A DNA stretch of 64,000 nt from assembly GCA_947311845.1 (NCBI GenBank), contig CAMZMU010000040.1, positions 52,641,782 through 52,705,781 of the forward strand, given 5' to 3'. The translations under genes and the position numbers were made by a program. The stretch is from Poa pratensis (Eukaryota > Streptophyta > Magnoliopsida > Poales > Poaceae). Shown in pieces: positions 36,112 through 48,500 of the stretch (positions are counted from its first letter, which is position 1; each line of letters begins with the position of its first letter). The notes beneath the pieces are model-generated. The model ran no database searches. It saw only the letters and a list, made by a program, of their open reading frames with translations, and was not told where the DNA came from.

Positions 36112-38980
36112 ATGGAATTGGAAGCATCCGCCGAGCCCCAGGGTCGGCGACCGCCGTGGCGTCGCACTGTGGCTGTCCAGGCCGCGCTCTGCCTCGCGCT
36201 CTACGCGGCCTTCAGCCTCGGCGAGCCGCAGCTCCGGCCGCGGGGCGGAGACGCAGACGCGCTCGGCAGCGGCGGGCGCGGCGGCGTATCCTTCCTCAGC
36301 GTCGCGGGCGGCGCGCGGCCGCCCGCCGATCAGGCCCGCCTCCTGAGGCAGGTGCGTGCGTCTCTGTAGTACCAATCTCTGCGTCCGACCTCTTCTGCCG
36401 CGTCTTCAGCACCGCAATCGCCCTCCCATTTGGGATCGTTCCGGGCTCGCTGGTTTGTTTGACCCCTAGCCGGGTTGTGTTCATCGCTCGGTCGCTCCGT
36501 GATGATAGAACTGAGATGCCTTCGCCCCCGCTGAACTTCATTGTGCCATGGATCGGCGAAAACTCCATGAATCCAGGCTTCTCGCTTTGTCTGTTACAGA
36601 AAGTAGCTAGCATTTGGTAATTTTGTCTGAATGTAGTTCGTACTAATACTAGAGAATAATATAGAACCCGTCAGTTGGTATGGCCGAGCATCTCCGGGAA
36701 TTTCATAAACTTGGTCATCCTGATTCTGCACAATCAGGTAATGGCCTGTGCACTTGCAGATCTAAGACTAGTATACAATGGTTGTCTATTGGCTGCATTG
36801 GACCTACCTAGGATGACATAACGTGTTCGTCCCAGTGAGGCACATGTGCCCTCTCATGACCGATAACCTTGCTCGTGAATTAGTTAATGTACTCCAGCAT
36901 AATGTGTTCACACAACTAAACGACGAATGAATCTGGTTTTTAATTGACCCTCTCTCGGCGCATTGTGTGCTTGATCTCAAACGAAGTGACACAGTTCTGT
37001 TTTTGATATGGTTGTGGCTTTATCCTTTCTAATGAAACTGTATTTGTATGAAGATGGAAAGCATAGTGTTTTCACATAACTAAACAGAGAATTTGTCTGG
37101 TTTTCAATTCACCCTTTCTCGGCACCATGTGCTTGATCTCAAATGAAGTGACACAGTTCTATTTTTCAGTGGTTGCTTTGTCCTAGGAATGTATTATATA
37201 TGGGCTCTATTCTTTCTAACGAAACTCTACTTGTATGAAGATGAAAAGCATTGCAAAGGTTTATGGAGTCAAGTTAGTCTTGGATGTTGCTCGATTTGGG
37301 GATGATCCACTTTGGCAAAATGTAAGTACTCCAGTTATGCTAGTAACACTGGAATACTGTGTAAACATGTAAACCATATCGTTGTCCGTTACTGATGTAC
37401 TGGGTATGGCCGAGCTTCGAGTTGGTCCAACAAATTGAACAAAATGCTAAGTTACCCTTTTTTTTCGTCTTTCAGGGTTCCCTGCACTTCCAGGCTCTGA
37501 ATATCCCCTGGTATGCTAGTTGTTCCTATCTGAAAATTCACTGGATTTGCGCGGTGTAGTATAATACTCCCTCCGTTCCCAAATATAAAATGTTTTAGGT
37601 TTTGTCCACATTCACATGCACACAAATGTATCTAGACATATTTCATGTGTATGTTCACTCATTTTAGTATGCATGTAGACAACATGTGTAACACCTAAAA
37701 CATCTTACATTTGGGAACGGAGGGAGTAATAGCTATAATTCATATGGTTTTCTCTCTGATGTGTGTACATTATACAATATGAAATCTGCCTCTACTTTAG
37801 GTATTCCACTACATCACATGGGCAGATAGTTGATAATTTCTTGAAGAAAGTGAAGATGCCATACGATCAAATTTTGGAAATTATTGGTGTTGACACAGGG
37901 CCTCTTCAGGTATTACATTTTATCGGCGAACTGTTCTGAATTTCATCTGGCAGGCAGCCTATCTACCAAACAGCCCATTATCTGTGTACTGATGATATTA
38001 GCATCCCAAATCAATATGATAGTTTGCGCAAGGAGATCCGTTATTACTTGCCGATTCGTTAGCCCCTTGCACTGATTATGTCAGCGGCAGACTGAGCAAG
38101 AAACCAACAACTCCTTTGTTTCCTTCTTTGTCTTCATTCATGTCAGGAATTTGTAAAATGAACATTTTTTATCGCAATATAGTCGCAACTTAAATTAGCA
38201 TATGGTTGTTGTATATGGAGACTTTACTGGATATTGTGCAATATTCTTGCCTTTATGCATTCTTTCTGATTAATCTTGTCATTTGGTTAAAGGAACTTCT
38301 ACATGATGGCAAAATGAGCAATTCTAGCAGGGAACAAATTACATGGTTGGAACAAACACTAGCACTGAGCAGCAGTAACTGGTATAAAGAATCCATATGA
38401 ACATGTATGCACATATATTGGTATTAAGATCGAATTCCTAATATTATTTTTATTTTAAGTCAGGAAAATAGTTGTTGGATATGATCCATTAGTTGACTGC
38501 AATGAGGTGCACACAACAAAAACAAGAAAGTTCTGCGAACCGCTTCGGCATATTTTTGAAACATATGCAGTGGTAATCTTTCTTTTCTGGGAGAAGCTCT
38601 AATTCCTATTCTCTTGGTTGCTGAAAACTTCACGTCATGGTTGCTTACCCTTGGTGCTTCATGTACAGAATGCATATGTTAGCACAGGAGGTTCTTGTGG
38701 ACAGTTCCATCAAGACAATTCAATGTTGTATATTCAAAACCCAAGCTGTGGTGATGACACGAATTTTGATGGTTTCTCTTTGCATAGAGTCAGCCCTCTA
38801 GAGATGGTGAGTTTATGTATTCTTACACTTGCCCCTCTTTCTCCGAATATCAGTTTAAAACACTAATTTGCATCTAACTTTTTTTGTTTGTGAACTCATC
38901 AGGAATCCCTGTTGATAAATTTAGAAGGCGAGGTTGTTCAAAGATCTGTAGTTCACCAGCATGGAAGGGGAGCCATGTAA
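36112..38980 (+). CDS. Membrane-anchored metallophosphoesterase-like protein (8 exons, 292 aa)
   Basis: Exons: 36112-36351, 37241-37321, 37476-37510, 37801-37909, 38293-38381, 38464-38572, 38669-38806, 38903-38980; 879 nt in frame, all GT-AG. The ATG at 36112 has a good context (GCCATGG). Residues 19-37 form one hydrophobic segment after a basic RRPPWRR, so a type II signal anchor or uncleaved signal peptide is likely. The body resembles plant calcineurin-like/purple-acid-phosphatase-related proteins: NIPWYSTTSHGQ, FLKKVKMPYDQILEIIG, WKIVVGYDPLVDC and NAYVSTGGSCGQFH. Where active enzymes have GNH, VxGHHP and GHxH metal ligands, this protein has YDP and GGSCGQFH and no visible GD-x-G or GNH, so catalysis is doubtful. 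It is 132 bp shorter of introns than nothing known here; it lies 947 bp downstream of the CHD3 gene, same strand. Function unknown. Confidence 0.75.
37567..37726. mobile_element. Stowaway-type MITE in intron 3 of the phosphoesterase-like gene
   Basis: 160 bp from CTCCCTCCGTTCCC to GGGAACGGAGGGAG, flanked by TA (37565-37566, 37727-37728). It is closely related to the MITE at 26168-26326 and has intact ends. Confidence 0.93.
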
Positions 38981-39293
38981 AGGCCCTATTTTTACTCTCT
39001 AGTCAGCAGTGCAAGCATGCCAACTCTGTTTTCAGAATTGGTCTCTCTGTATTCAGTTGTTTGTTTCAATATGTTAGGTATTTGTGAAAAGAAAGGCTTC
39101 TGCTTTGGTAATCCCATCCTTTTGAAGACATATTTTTTTTGTTCATAAAATCGTTTCCACTATTGAATATTATGAATTAACTATTTGGATGATTACATTG
39201 AAATCTCTGAATCCTATTCGGCTATCACAAATGGATAGGTGCCAGGTTCAGAATTTCAGATACAGACAGCTGTGCAAGCGCAAATTTCGTCTT

Positions 39294-40769
39294 CTATCCT
39301 TCGAATAGCTCCGACAACTGATGCTCCAAGTCCTCTGCGCTGCGCCCTGCAGGCACCTCGACCTCCGGGTGGTCGGCCAGATACCGGCGGTATGCTGGCA
39401 CTACACTGTCCGACACGGTTCTCCGGAGGACGGCCCGGAGCGCCGGGCTGGGCACCTTCCAGCATCTCTGCATGCCGCAGACGTTCTCCAACGCCGAGTA
39501 AAATGCACTCAGCGGATTGCGTCGCCTGAGAACGCTCAAGGCTCCCGGCTTCCCGCCAAGGAGGCGTGACATGACTGGCGCCCATGAAACCTCTAGGTAA
39601 CCTTTGAGGTAACCTTCCATGCGCTCCTCGCGGGCGAGGACCCAGCCGGGTGGCAGGAACATGCTGAGGTCGGAGCGGACGGCGCGGCGCACCAAAGCGC
39701 TCGTGTTGTTCAGCATGAAGATCTGCCTCAGCCCAGGGAACGCCAGCGTGCCGGACTTCTCCTCGAGCACGGCCTCCAGGCACGAGATCAGCTCCATCAG
39801 AAGGCCGCCCTCGTCGGCCGCGAGTGGCGTTGTCGGCTCCTCGTCGCCGCCGGCGAGGACGAGGTAGAGGGACACGCGGTTGTGGAGCATGCAGCGGAAG
39901 TAGCCCATCCAGAAGCCGATGCAGGGGTGCACCTCGCCGCCCTGCGGCATCCGCCATGGATACTGGGGCGCGCGTATGAACGTGCTGAGGTCGCGCACGC
40001 AGCGCCTGGAAGCGTCCAGCAGGACGGCGAGCGCCGCTTCGGACGCGACGGAGACAGGGTGGGAGGGGGGCCATGAGAACGTCCTCGCAAGGCCAGGGTA
40101 GGTCTCCGAGACAGGGCCGTGCACGTCGAGCGCCGCGAGCAGCTTCGACGGGGAGCTCCCGAGCGCGGCCACGGAGTCGGCCAGCCTCAGCATCGCGCAG
40201 GCGCTCTCCGCCGCGAGCTGCCCCAGCGCCGCCAGCTCGGCCGCGGCGGCGTCGTTGACCGGGCTGCGGACCTCCCGGTGTCGGTGGCGGAAGACGCGCT
40301 CCATCGTGCCCAGCGCATGCGCCCACTCCCTTACCCTCCTCCCGACCTCCCTCCGCCGGAGGCTCCCGCGGTCGTCCATGTCCAGCACCCAGCCAACGTC
40401 GAAGCCGGTGAGCCATTGACGCAGTGCGTCCGTGCGTGCCACGGAGGCAGTGGCGGCGGAGAAGGCTGGGAGGAGGAGGGCCATGCGCTGCAGGTGTTTG
40501 TCGACGTCGGCCAGGACGCAGGAGAACGACGGAGAGATCGACCGGAAGCTGCTGGGATCGACCACGGCGAGCACAGAGGGGGAGAAAAAGGAGACGTGGC
40601 GCCGGAACTCGCGTGGATCGTCGGGGCAGTACTCGTCGGTGCTGGTGGATCCGTCGTCGCTGTCTCCCGAAGGGCCGGAGAGGGAGGCGGGGCTGCTGGC
40701 TCCGCTGCTGGAGCTATCGCAGCCGTCGGAGCAGAAACGGACGCCAGTGGTTTCGTGGCGAGTATGCAT
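39294..40769 (-). CDS. EXO70: EXO70 exocyst subunit family protein, intronless (491 aa)
   Basis: EXO70 proteins bind phosphoinositides and help the exocyst tether secretory vesicles to the plasma membrane; the expanded grass EXO70 clades include members tied to immunity. The 491-aa frame has a Ser/Asp-rich N-terminus (to about residue 45) and then the alpha-helical EXO70 domain to the end. Recognisable family blocks are VHPCIGFWMGYFRCMLHNR, QIFMLNNTSALVRRAVRSDL (helical core), LSAFYSALENVCGMQRCWKV, the PSPALRAVLRRTVSDSVVPA block and AYRRYLADHPEVEV near the C-terminus. Typical EXO70s are 600-700 residues; this one is shorter at the N-terminus, as in divergent grass-specific forms. A single exon is usual for many of the family. 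GC-rich coding contrasts with the AT-rich flanks. It converges on the phosphoesterase-like gene, with 313 bp between stop codons. Confidence 0.92.
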   Translation of the reverse strand: MHTRHETTGVRFCSDGCDSSSSGASSPASLSGPSGDSDDGSTSTDEYCPDDPREFRRHVSFFSPSVLAVVDPSSFRSISPSFSCVLADVDKHLQRMALLLPAFSAATASVARTDALRQWLTGFDVGWVLDMDDRGSLRRREVGRRVREWAHALGTMERVFRHRHREVRSPVNDAAAAELAALGQLAAESACAMLRLADSVAALGSSPSKLLAALDVHGPVSETYPGLARTFSWPPSHPVSVASEAALAVLLDASRRCVRDLSTFIRAPQYPWRMPQGGEVHPCIGFWMGYFRCMLHNRVSLYLVLAGGDEEPTTPLAADEGGLLMELISCLEAVLEEKSGTLAFPGLRQIFMLNNTSALVRRAVRSDLSMFLPPGWVLAREERMEGYLKGYLEVSWAPVMSRLLGGKPGALSVLRRRNPLSAFYSALENVCGMQRCWKVPSPALRAVLRRTVSDSVVPAYRRYLADHPEVEVPAGRSAEDLEHQLSELFEG

Positions 40770-41212
40770 GGCGGCTGCCGGCGGGGTCGGTTGGTCAACG
40801 GAGTCTCCAAGTGCTGAAGTACTGTAGAAGCTAGCGTCAACGACTCGTGCAGGAAATGGTTGATTTGGGACGGGGAGGTGGAAGAAGAAGTGAAAACCGC
40901 GGGGTGCCGTCGCATTCCTCTTTTAGGCAGTAGCCCTCACTTTAGCTTCCACACTATCCGACAAACTTACCCGGCCACTCAATACTTATCCCCTTCATCG
41001 ACCTCAGGAGCCACAACACTGTTTGACTCCACAGCCGCAACATATGTAGTCTTCATCGACCCTCGGAGCTGAGCGCTGAGGCCTGAGGCTGCAGCAACAC
41101 CACTAACGTTCATCTCTACAATATCTAAGCTCCCTAGGATTGGAGCTTGGAGACTGAACCACATGGCAGACTCTCATTGATTCCCGCTAAATATATTGGT
41201 GTACATCAGATT
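40770..41212. other. Upstream region of EXO70; no other gene
   Basis: Expected to contain the EXO70 promoter and 5' UTR (minus strand). No TATA box stood out, and no coding region was recognised. Confidence 0.45.
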
Positions 41213-41606
41213 AAGATTAGAATAAAAATATTTGTTAATTTAGCTGGACATAAAATTTAGTGATGAATTTTTTGACCATCGCAAATGAATCTACGAACCG
41301 CTCTTCTATTAAACCGTCTCTAGCTTACATATTTTAGGTTTAACTACTTTAAGGACATTTGAGTCCAAAAAAATTACTCCAACAACTAAAATTGATGTAA
41401 TTTTTGTCCAAATTTATAGAATAATAATATTTGTTGGTTTAGCTAGACAAAATTTAGCGATAATTTTTTTAACTATCGCAGATGAATCTACGAACCGCTC
41501 TTCTCTTTAACCATCTCTAATAGCATAATTTAGGGTTTAAGTACTTTTTAGGACATTTGTGACCACAAAACCTTACTCCAACAGCTGTTTTTGATATAAA
41601 TTTTGA
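41213..41606 (+). repeat. Tandem duplication, period about 197 bp
   Basis: Two diverged copies: GAATCTACGAACCGCTCTTCT at 41287 recurs at 41484, and the flanking blocks (ATATTTGTT, TTAGCT, GACA, AAATTTAG; TTACTCCAACA) repeat in the same order. AT-rich and non-coding in appearance. Confidence 0.85.
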
Positions 41607-42240
41607 CCAAATTTAATTAGTGCAGTACAAAAAATATCTTGTGCTGCAAAATACAACACTCGGGCTGCTTCTATATGGAAAAAGGGCAACATGGGCACGC
41701 TAACTGCTAATTGAAAGTCTCCTCTGCCATCGGTTTTTCCTCGAACTGGCCGCTCTATCACAACTCTTACTGATTACGCCGTGAATTATATTCACCACCT
41801 TTGCTCGAAGGCACATTAGGGATTCAAGTTTGAGGGTTGTGTTGCTCTCCCCCCTCCCCCACGCGGCCACCATCGCTTCTTGGTTGTCCATAGATTCGGC
41901 CGACGAGCCACCCGAGCAGCCCTCTCCTCCCCTCCTCATCGTGCCTCCTCCTTCCCTACAAGCACGCGCACACACACGAACGGTGCATGCAAGCTCTGCC
42001 TCCGGATGCACCTTGACCAACCCCGTCTCGCTAAGACTCCTTTGCCTCCATGCACCAGGCATAGGGCTCGCCTCGTTCGAGATTAAGAAATTTGAAGTTG
42101 TTACTTTTGCATTATATGGTTATAAATCTGTACCTGATCATGTATGTATGACAGACTAATTTTATTCAGACAAGCATGTCATGAATCGATCATCGTGATA
42201 GTACCTTTGAGTGCAGCAAAGCGCGCCATCCACTTCTAGT

Positions 42241-42520
42241 CTTAGACTATGCTCGACTATATCGCCGCAACGCCACTAACCTTCATCTCGGACTACGCTT
42301 GACTCTATAGCCGTAACTCCACCTCAGACTACCCTCGACTCTATCTATCGCCCCAACGTCAATAGCGTTTACCTCAGACTACGGTCGACTCTATCGCCGC
42401 AACGCCACTAGCCTTCACCTCAGACTATGCTCGATTCTATCGCCGCACCGCCACTAGCCTTCACCTCAGACTACGCTCGACTCTACCGTGGCAATGCCAC
42501 TTGCCTTCACCTCATACTCT
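42241..42520 (+). repeat. 46-bp minisatellite, about six copies
   Basis: Units of the form CCTCAGACTACGCTCGACTC followed by TATCGCCGCAACGCCACTAGCCTTCA repeat with a 46-bp period; clean copies start at 42372, 42418 and 42464. Earlier copies (42241, 42287, 42322) carry indels. It is GC-richer than its surroundings. No open frame spans it convincingly. Confidence 0.9.
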
Positions 42521-43250
42521 AGTCATGATTTGTTGCGCACCGCATTGGCATGAAGCATCCGCTGCGGGTGAGGCCTGCAACGTTGGCTGCGGTTCCTGCT
42601 CGGTGTGTTGGGGGGGGGTGGCAGCCCCCCATTTCCGCTCAATGGAGGTGCGCTTATCACGATTGGAGGCTGGCTAGCTATGTGCGCGCGTCGCGGTGGC
42701 GTTTGGTCATCAGATCTGGTCGGGCTCGGCCTACTCTGGCCCATCGGCTTATATGCCAGCGACAAAGTTGGTGGATCGTGTGTGGTGATGATGCGTTGAC
42801 GCATAGGAGGTGCTTGGTTCAGCAGGTTTGTGGGTCAACGACATGGTGAATCTTCCCCGTCTTTGTTCGGCTGCGCGAGGGTTTGGAGGTCAGATTGCTC
42901 CGGTGAAAGATTGACGACGCAACGTCCGTGGATGCCTCTCTCCTCTTTGCTGGGTCATCGTGGCGCTCTCCGATCCTCTCAACCCTCGGCCTCGGGTCAC
43001 GCATTGCCTCCCCTTGCCAAGCTTTGCCACCCGCTTCATGCGTCCTTTCATCCAACGGTCGAGCACCTTTTGTTCCTACTCTTGAGCTCTGTCTTGCTCT
43101 TGTCACACACCTACTAGAGCTTGCTAGTGTAATCACTGACCCAAGGCACCCTTCCTAGTCGCGCCTCGTTCCCCCGCTCCTCCCTTCTTACTCTAGTGTG
43201 CCCTATGCACTGCTCTGGGTGTATAAAATGATACCTATCACACTTCGGAT

Positions 43251-43252
<2 letters not shown>
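42521..43252. other. No gene recognised
   Basis: GC-richer stretch with overlapping short open frames on both strands but no recognisable domain and no codon signal. It may be decayed retroelement sequence. Confidence 0.4.

Positions 43253-43299
<47 letters not shown>
43253..43299 (+). repeat. CT dinucleotide microsatellite
   Basis: An uninterrupted (CT)n run of 47 bases. Confidence 0.98.
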
Positions 43300-43302
<3 letters not shown>

Positions 43303-45700
43303 TTGAAGCGCATATCTCCTTCTTATCTTCTTCGACATCGACTAGAACTCTGTCGTGGGCAACTAAAAAATGCAAGTATGGACCGCCATTCCCACTCTAC
43401 ATGATGCTCTCCTTGCACACCGAGAGGACTCACAATACCGCCTATAAAAAGGAGGAATTAGTCAAACACATCTTTTTTCTTATTAATGTCCTCCATGCCT
43501 GGCCAAGTTAATAAGCCAAGGATAAGAAGGCCAGGTGTGAGTACGTTCTGAATCTGCTCGCAAGCCACCCACAAAAGAGTATATGAGACAATATTCACAC
43601 CAACTTATTAAAAGGAGTAAGGCTTCTATAGTAAGTTTCTTTTGCCAAAGATCTAGTTTCTCTTGTAGATATGGCATAATTTAGATTTTTGAAAACCTTA
43701 TTGGAAAGAGTTTCTAAATAACTTTATAGAGTAAGTAGGTCATATACATCATGGTTCATGTCAAGAATGAACATATATAGCACATTATCCACCACATCCA
43801 CTCTCAACATCGTAACACACATGTGGTATGATTCCAATGTCCTCCATTTCATTTTGAGATCAGTGTCAAAAGAAAATACGAGATAGGTTAAGTAAGGCCA
43901 ACCCAACTATCCATGATTATGGCCATGGCTATTCGAATATTTTGACACTCTATAGAGGTTGTACACTTTAACCACAAGATTAAGTAAACCCACCATGTCA
44001 GCCACGCCCCACCATATAAGGTGTATGTGAAATTGAGTAATAGATCACAATCTTTCCCTTTTTCACCCTAGTATAGGGCCTGCCCACATGAGTGGTTCTC
44101 TCAATACTGGGATGTCATTCCCTTCTAACCAACCAGAGCCTTCCCACCCCCATTAACAGAGTTGTATGGCATCACACTTTCAGTGAGAGCCCATAGGTTA
44201 TACCCCATGGCATGTCGATATGCAAATGGAACAGTCCCAAAAATGCAGGAAGGTCTTGGTTGTTCTGAGATGACATCCTTGAACTCCCAAATGATGGAAG
44301 AAGGCTTCCACCCTTGAGTAACCCATAGTGAGATGAACAAAGTACTCAATTAAGCTTTGCCCCATATCGAGGTAATGTGGTCGCACATGTTAGGTTGGTT
44401 TGGCAGACATACTTACACACAATGCCGTTTCGACAACATCACCGTTCTCCACTTCATCTCCATATTTTCAAATCCTGTTTCGTAGAAACATACTTGGACA
44501 ATAATTGACTCCCATGATTTTTGAACTCATTTTCTTGCGTAGGAAAACCTTTCCCATGACCTAGTTATTTATTCTGCATGCTAGGTCAAGCTTGATGCTC
44601 TTAATGGCATCCTATGGTAAGCATTACCCTCATGGTAAAGGAGTGACCAGTGGGTATAAACCTATCTAATGGTGAAAAAGGTAGGGCATATCGTACTTAT
44701 GGGGCCATTTATTTAGCATAGGTCATCACAAGAGCAATATCCACGTAAGTTAGCATATACTCAACAAAACATGCACTTTATAAATACTTGGTAAACCATG
44801 AATATTAAAATATATGAGAAATATGGTCGAGGAGGAGGAGGAGGGGGGGGGGGGGGTATTTCCTGGCTTGGCAATGTACCGAACCTCATCTTTGTCTTCA
44901 GTTTGATCCTCAATAATTTTTCTTAATTGAAACTCTCTCGCGTCCAGTATCGTCCAATCAATTCAAAGAACATACAATCAACACAATTAATTTCCACAAT
45001 TCCTAAAATCGTGAGGGTGGTACCTCTGCATAGATCTTGATTTTAGAAAATAATTATTTAATTTAGGTTACTTATGAGAGGGTTATTAGAGTTTTAGTGT
45101 AGGATCAAAATATATATCAAAATTAATTAGCCATTTATTCTTTGTTTGTCTAAGATCTATGACATTAGTGCAATAGATAAGTATTTAAATTCCTGATCCC
45201 TGTGAAATGGAATTATTTCATTTTGATTTTTCGAGGTGGTTATTAATATATAGGTGAAAATTATACATATGTACCAATTTAATTTCCAATAATTCTTTGT
45301 TGGTCATAAAAAGTGAAACCATTGTCAGTGGATATATATTGTATTTTGTGGCATTTAGATAAAAGATTTGATTTTGATCAACATTAAGGGAGATATTGAG
45401 GTATTAATGCAATATATGCTTAAGAACTATTAATAATATTAATTCTTTCTATCAAAACTTTATGAGTCCAGTGTAATTAGAGTGATATTAAAATCTGCTA
45501 ACTACTGCAAAAAGAATTAGCTCATATTGTTTTGTGATTTGAAAGATAAGAATTTGTGAAGTTCAGTTTGAATTTGAGTACATGAAAAAGAAAAGGTGTA
45601 TTGCTGGACATAATTTGTCGGGCGCTAATAGGTCTAGAGTTAAATCATAATAAAAAGTACGCCTTCGGTCAACCGAAACGGTTTTTTTTCGCAATAGAGT
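43300..45700. other. No gene recognised; probably decayed repeats, with a poly-G tract
   Basis: The minus strand at about 44125-44386 has short open frames (for example FGTVPFAYRHAMGYNLWAL) that look like old retroelement coding sequence, but no family could be named. A pure G run occupies 44843-44856. From about 44900 to 45650 the DNA is strongly AT-rich. Confidence 0.4.
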
Positions 45701-48500
45701 TACGAAATACGTTTCCTAGTGTAAAACACGTATTCTAGTGCCGCGCGGGGGTCCGCATTTGAACCTAACAACATGCCCGGGTAACAGAGGGTATGGTAGG
45801 TGGGAATCAGATGACATGGATTCAAAGTGTCAAGGTGAAACGTAAGGTGCGTAGGAAAAGGGTGGGGACACGGAATTTTGGCTTGACCCAAAGTTAAAGC
45901 AAATTTGCATATATGGCAAGTAATGCCTCGTGTTGATACTTATACGTGGTTTCTCTCACGAATATATCTTCCCGTGGAACATCAGGGACCCACTGACCTG
46001 CACGACCAGGGGACCCATCATGGACAAAATTGTATCAAGACGCACGAAGACCGAAGCCTCGACTCACCAACTGGCAAAAGACATGCGCCCCAGGAGGGGT
46101 GCACCACCTAAGAACGGCTGTGGGACCACATGCAAGATACATGCAGCTCCCAGTGCCCCATACCCAATAAGGGTCCCCCTCTAGGAACCACGGGTCCGTC
46201 TACTCTAGTAGCCGTCAAGATTCTACCCCTTCGGGTGGGTTCCCTGCTGCTTTCAAGTGTTGGTCAACTTGTTGTTGTGGTATTACTGATCCGGTACCAT
46301 GAACGTGTCTACTTCTACGCTAGATGAAACAAGCTTTCATGAGGAGAAAACTCTAGTGGTTAAGAGGTATAAACTAGCTACGAGAATCTAAGGACTTCAT
46401 ATAATACCTCAACCTCTCTGCTATGTTGAAATGATCATATAAGGTTTAATATTACTGTCGCCACCTTGATAGTGGATCTTGGTTTGAATCATGTAAGGTA
46501 AAATATTTGCTTTGCCTAGCAGTTCCACATGCCTCTAGTTTGTATTTAGCAGTAAGTCTAGTTCAGAAGCCCACTGACTAGGATTGGTTCTAAGCTAGGC
46601 TCATAAGGTGTTACACACATGGGACATTAGCTGGTCCGTTCATTCAGGCGTTCAGAATGAGTACGTTTTAACTAGGATTTATGGTATTCCACCAGTTGTC
46701 CCCCGAAGATTCGACACAACATAATATCATCAACCCACCCCGTTATTATCTCAAACGTCGATGATCCTTCTACCTATATACAATGAGTTTCCCGCGACAC
46801 CTACTTTAGAGCAACTATCATTGATGGCGCTACCAGAAATCTGAGTCTACTAGAATGGCTAAGCCAAAACCCAGTTCGCAACCTGCTACATCTGAAACAC
46901 ATTTTTTGGTTGATCCATGTTAATATATTGTAGGCTATTATTAACATCGTTGTTCTTTTACTTTTTCATATCATCTCTAATCTGGTATGTTTTACTTATT
47001 TATCTCTATTTATCTGGTCCTAGCACACCATATGTTCAATCGTTTAATCCTTATAACTGATAAGACATGAAGTTTAAGAACCTTTTTGGATTGTTGGGAA
47101 CAAGTTTAGTTTTTGCTTTGTGTGTGATGCTACTTAGTTGAGGGTATAATGATTCCTACTGGCTCGATAAACTTGAGTTCTCAATCGAGAGAAATACTTG
47201 ATGATGGGCTACATCATCCCTTCCACTTGGGGGTTCCCAGTAATTACTATTGAAGTAGCACAACCCTCTATACAGGTTCGATATTCTTATTCTTGGAGTG
47301 CTGGATTGGATGAATCGAGACTCAAGAAAATTTGTACATGCCTCAACCACCTTGTAACAAAAGAACCTTCCTTTGATGAAGTTCTGTGAGAACTGATGTA
47401 CCAGAGTAGTTCAGCTGAAACCAAGCCAAATAACCCTCTACCCCGCCTCTGGCCTCTCAGTTCATCCTAGAATAAGAAAAATTATGCCTAAGGATTCTTC
47501 GTGACTCGACTTCAAATTTCTTCTTTGCCAGAGATCCATAAAAAACTCTCCATAAATCTCCTTACAGAACGACCACAGAGGACTCGCGGGCTACACCAAT
47601 TGGGTGCACTGAGTACACACACCCTCCAATACCAAGAATTGTTCAAGAATTCAAGCACTCAACAAGGATGGAGTCCTTAAAAACCCTCCGTTTAGGCTAC
47701 ATGATGTCGATGAAAACAAGATATTCAACGGTCCTGCTAATGAAAAGGGAACACCTTCACTCAAAGACGACAAGCTACACTTCCACGTTTTCAAGCTTGA
47801 GTCCAATACAGAAGCACTCGGGGCTACTGTCGAGTTCATGAGATCTAGAGAGACTCACGAGTGTAGAAAAGGCCCAATAGGCCTAGGACAACCCAAAAGG
47901 AGGACTCGGTGTATGGATGAAACAAGGGCCCTCATCAACTTGGAGTAAACGACAAGGCAAGATTACTTCTTCTGTTATCCCTGGGGAAACTTATTTGGCC
48001 CCTTGTAACCCTAATGCACAAGTATTTGCATAAGGGGAAGGGGGCCTCGAGAGTCTTATATCTCAGCTATTCCATGAACATCACACATCCTCATGGCAAC
48101 ACCACCCCCATAGTGCTCTTGAGAGCCACTCTTGACATTGCAATTAAGCATGAGGAAGAGATGCAACCACAAACATGAGTAGGGTTTTTACATGACAGTA
48201 GTTTCACGGGCCCAAACCTATATAAATAAAGGTCCAAGTGTTACCATCGGGATCTTCTAGGCGTATCACCCCTATTCTCTATTGTTCATAAAATCCCTCG
48301 ACAGTAGGCTCCCACCACGACGCCCGGTTTTTTCCTTGGTGACTTGAGTCAAGATCCACTACAACTAGACGCCCCCCGAGCTCTGTGCTGACGACACGTC
48401 ATACACTATGCTAATAAGTAGCGGTTAGAAATAATAATATCCACGTGTGACATGTACTAACTCAAACGCTCGGGATACAAATCAAAAATACCATTACACG
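45701..48500. other. No gene recognised; likely degenerate LTR-retrotransposon sequence
   Basis: The region at about 48180-48430 has the look of a retrotransposon leader or LTR (CCTATATAAATAAAG, then a C-rich stretch with CACCACGACGCCCGG), and ATTGATGGCGCTACC at about 46819 resembles a Gypsy-type primer-site region. No paired LTRs or conserved Pol motif were found, so no element is called. Confidence 0.35.

Noticed and set aside
36024..36620. 198-codon frame overlapping the first exon of the phosphoesterase-like gene
   Set aside because: Alternative frame of a GC-rich exon that runs on into the intron; the exon model at 36112 joins seven further exons in phase.
39256..40416. 386-codon second frame within EXO70
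   Set aside because: Shadow of the GC-rich EXO70 coding sequence; Arg/Pro/Gly-rich with no motif.
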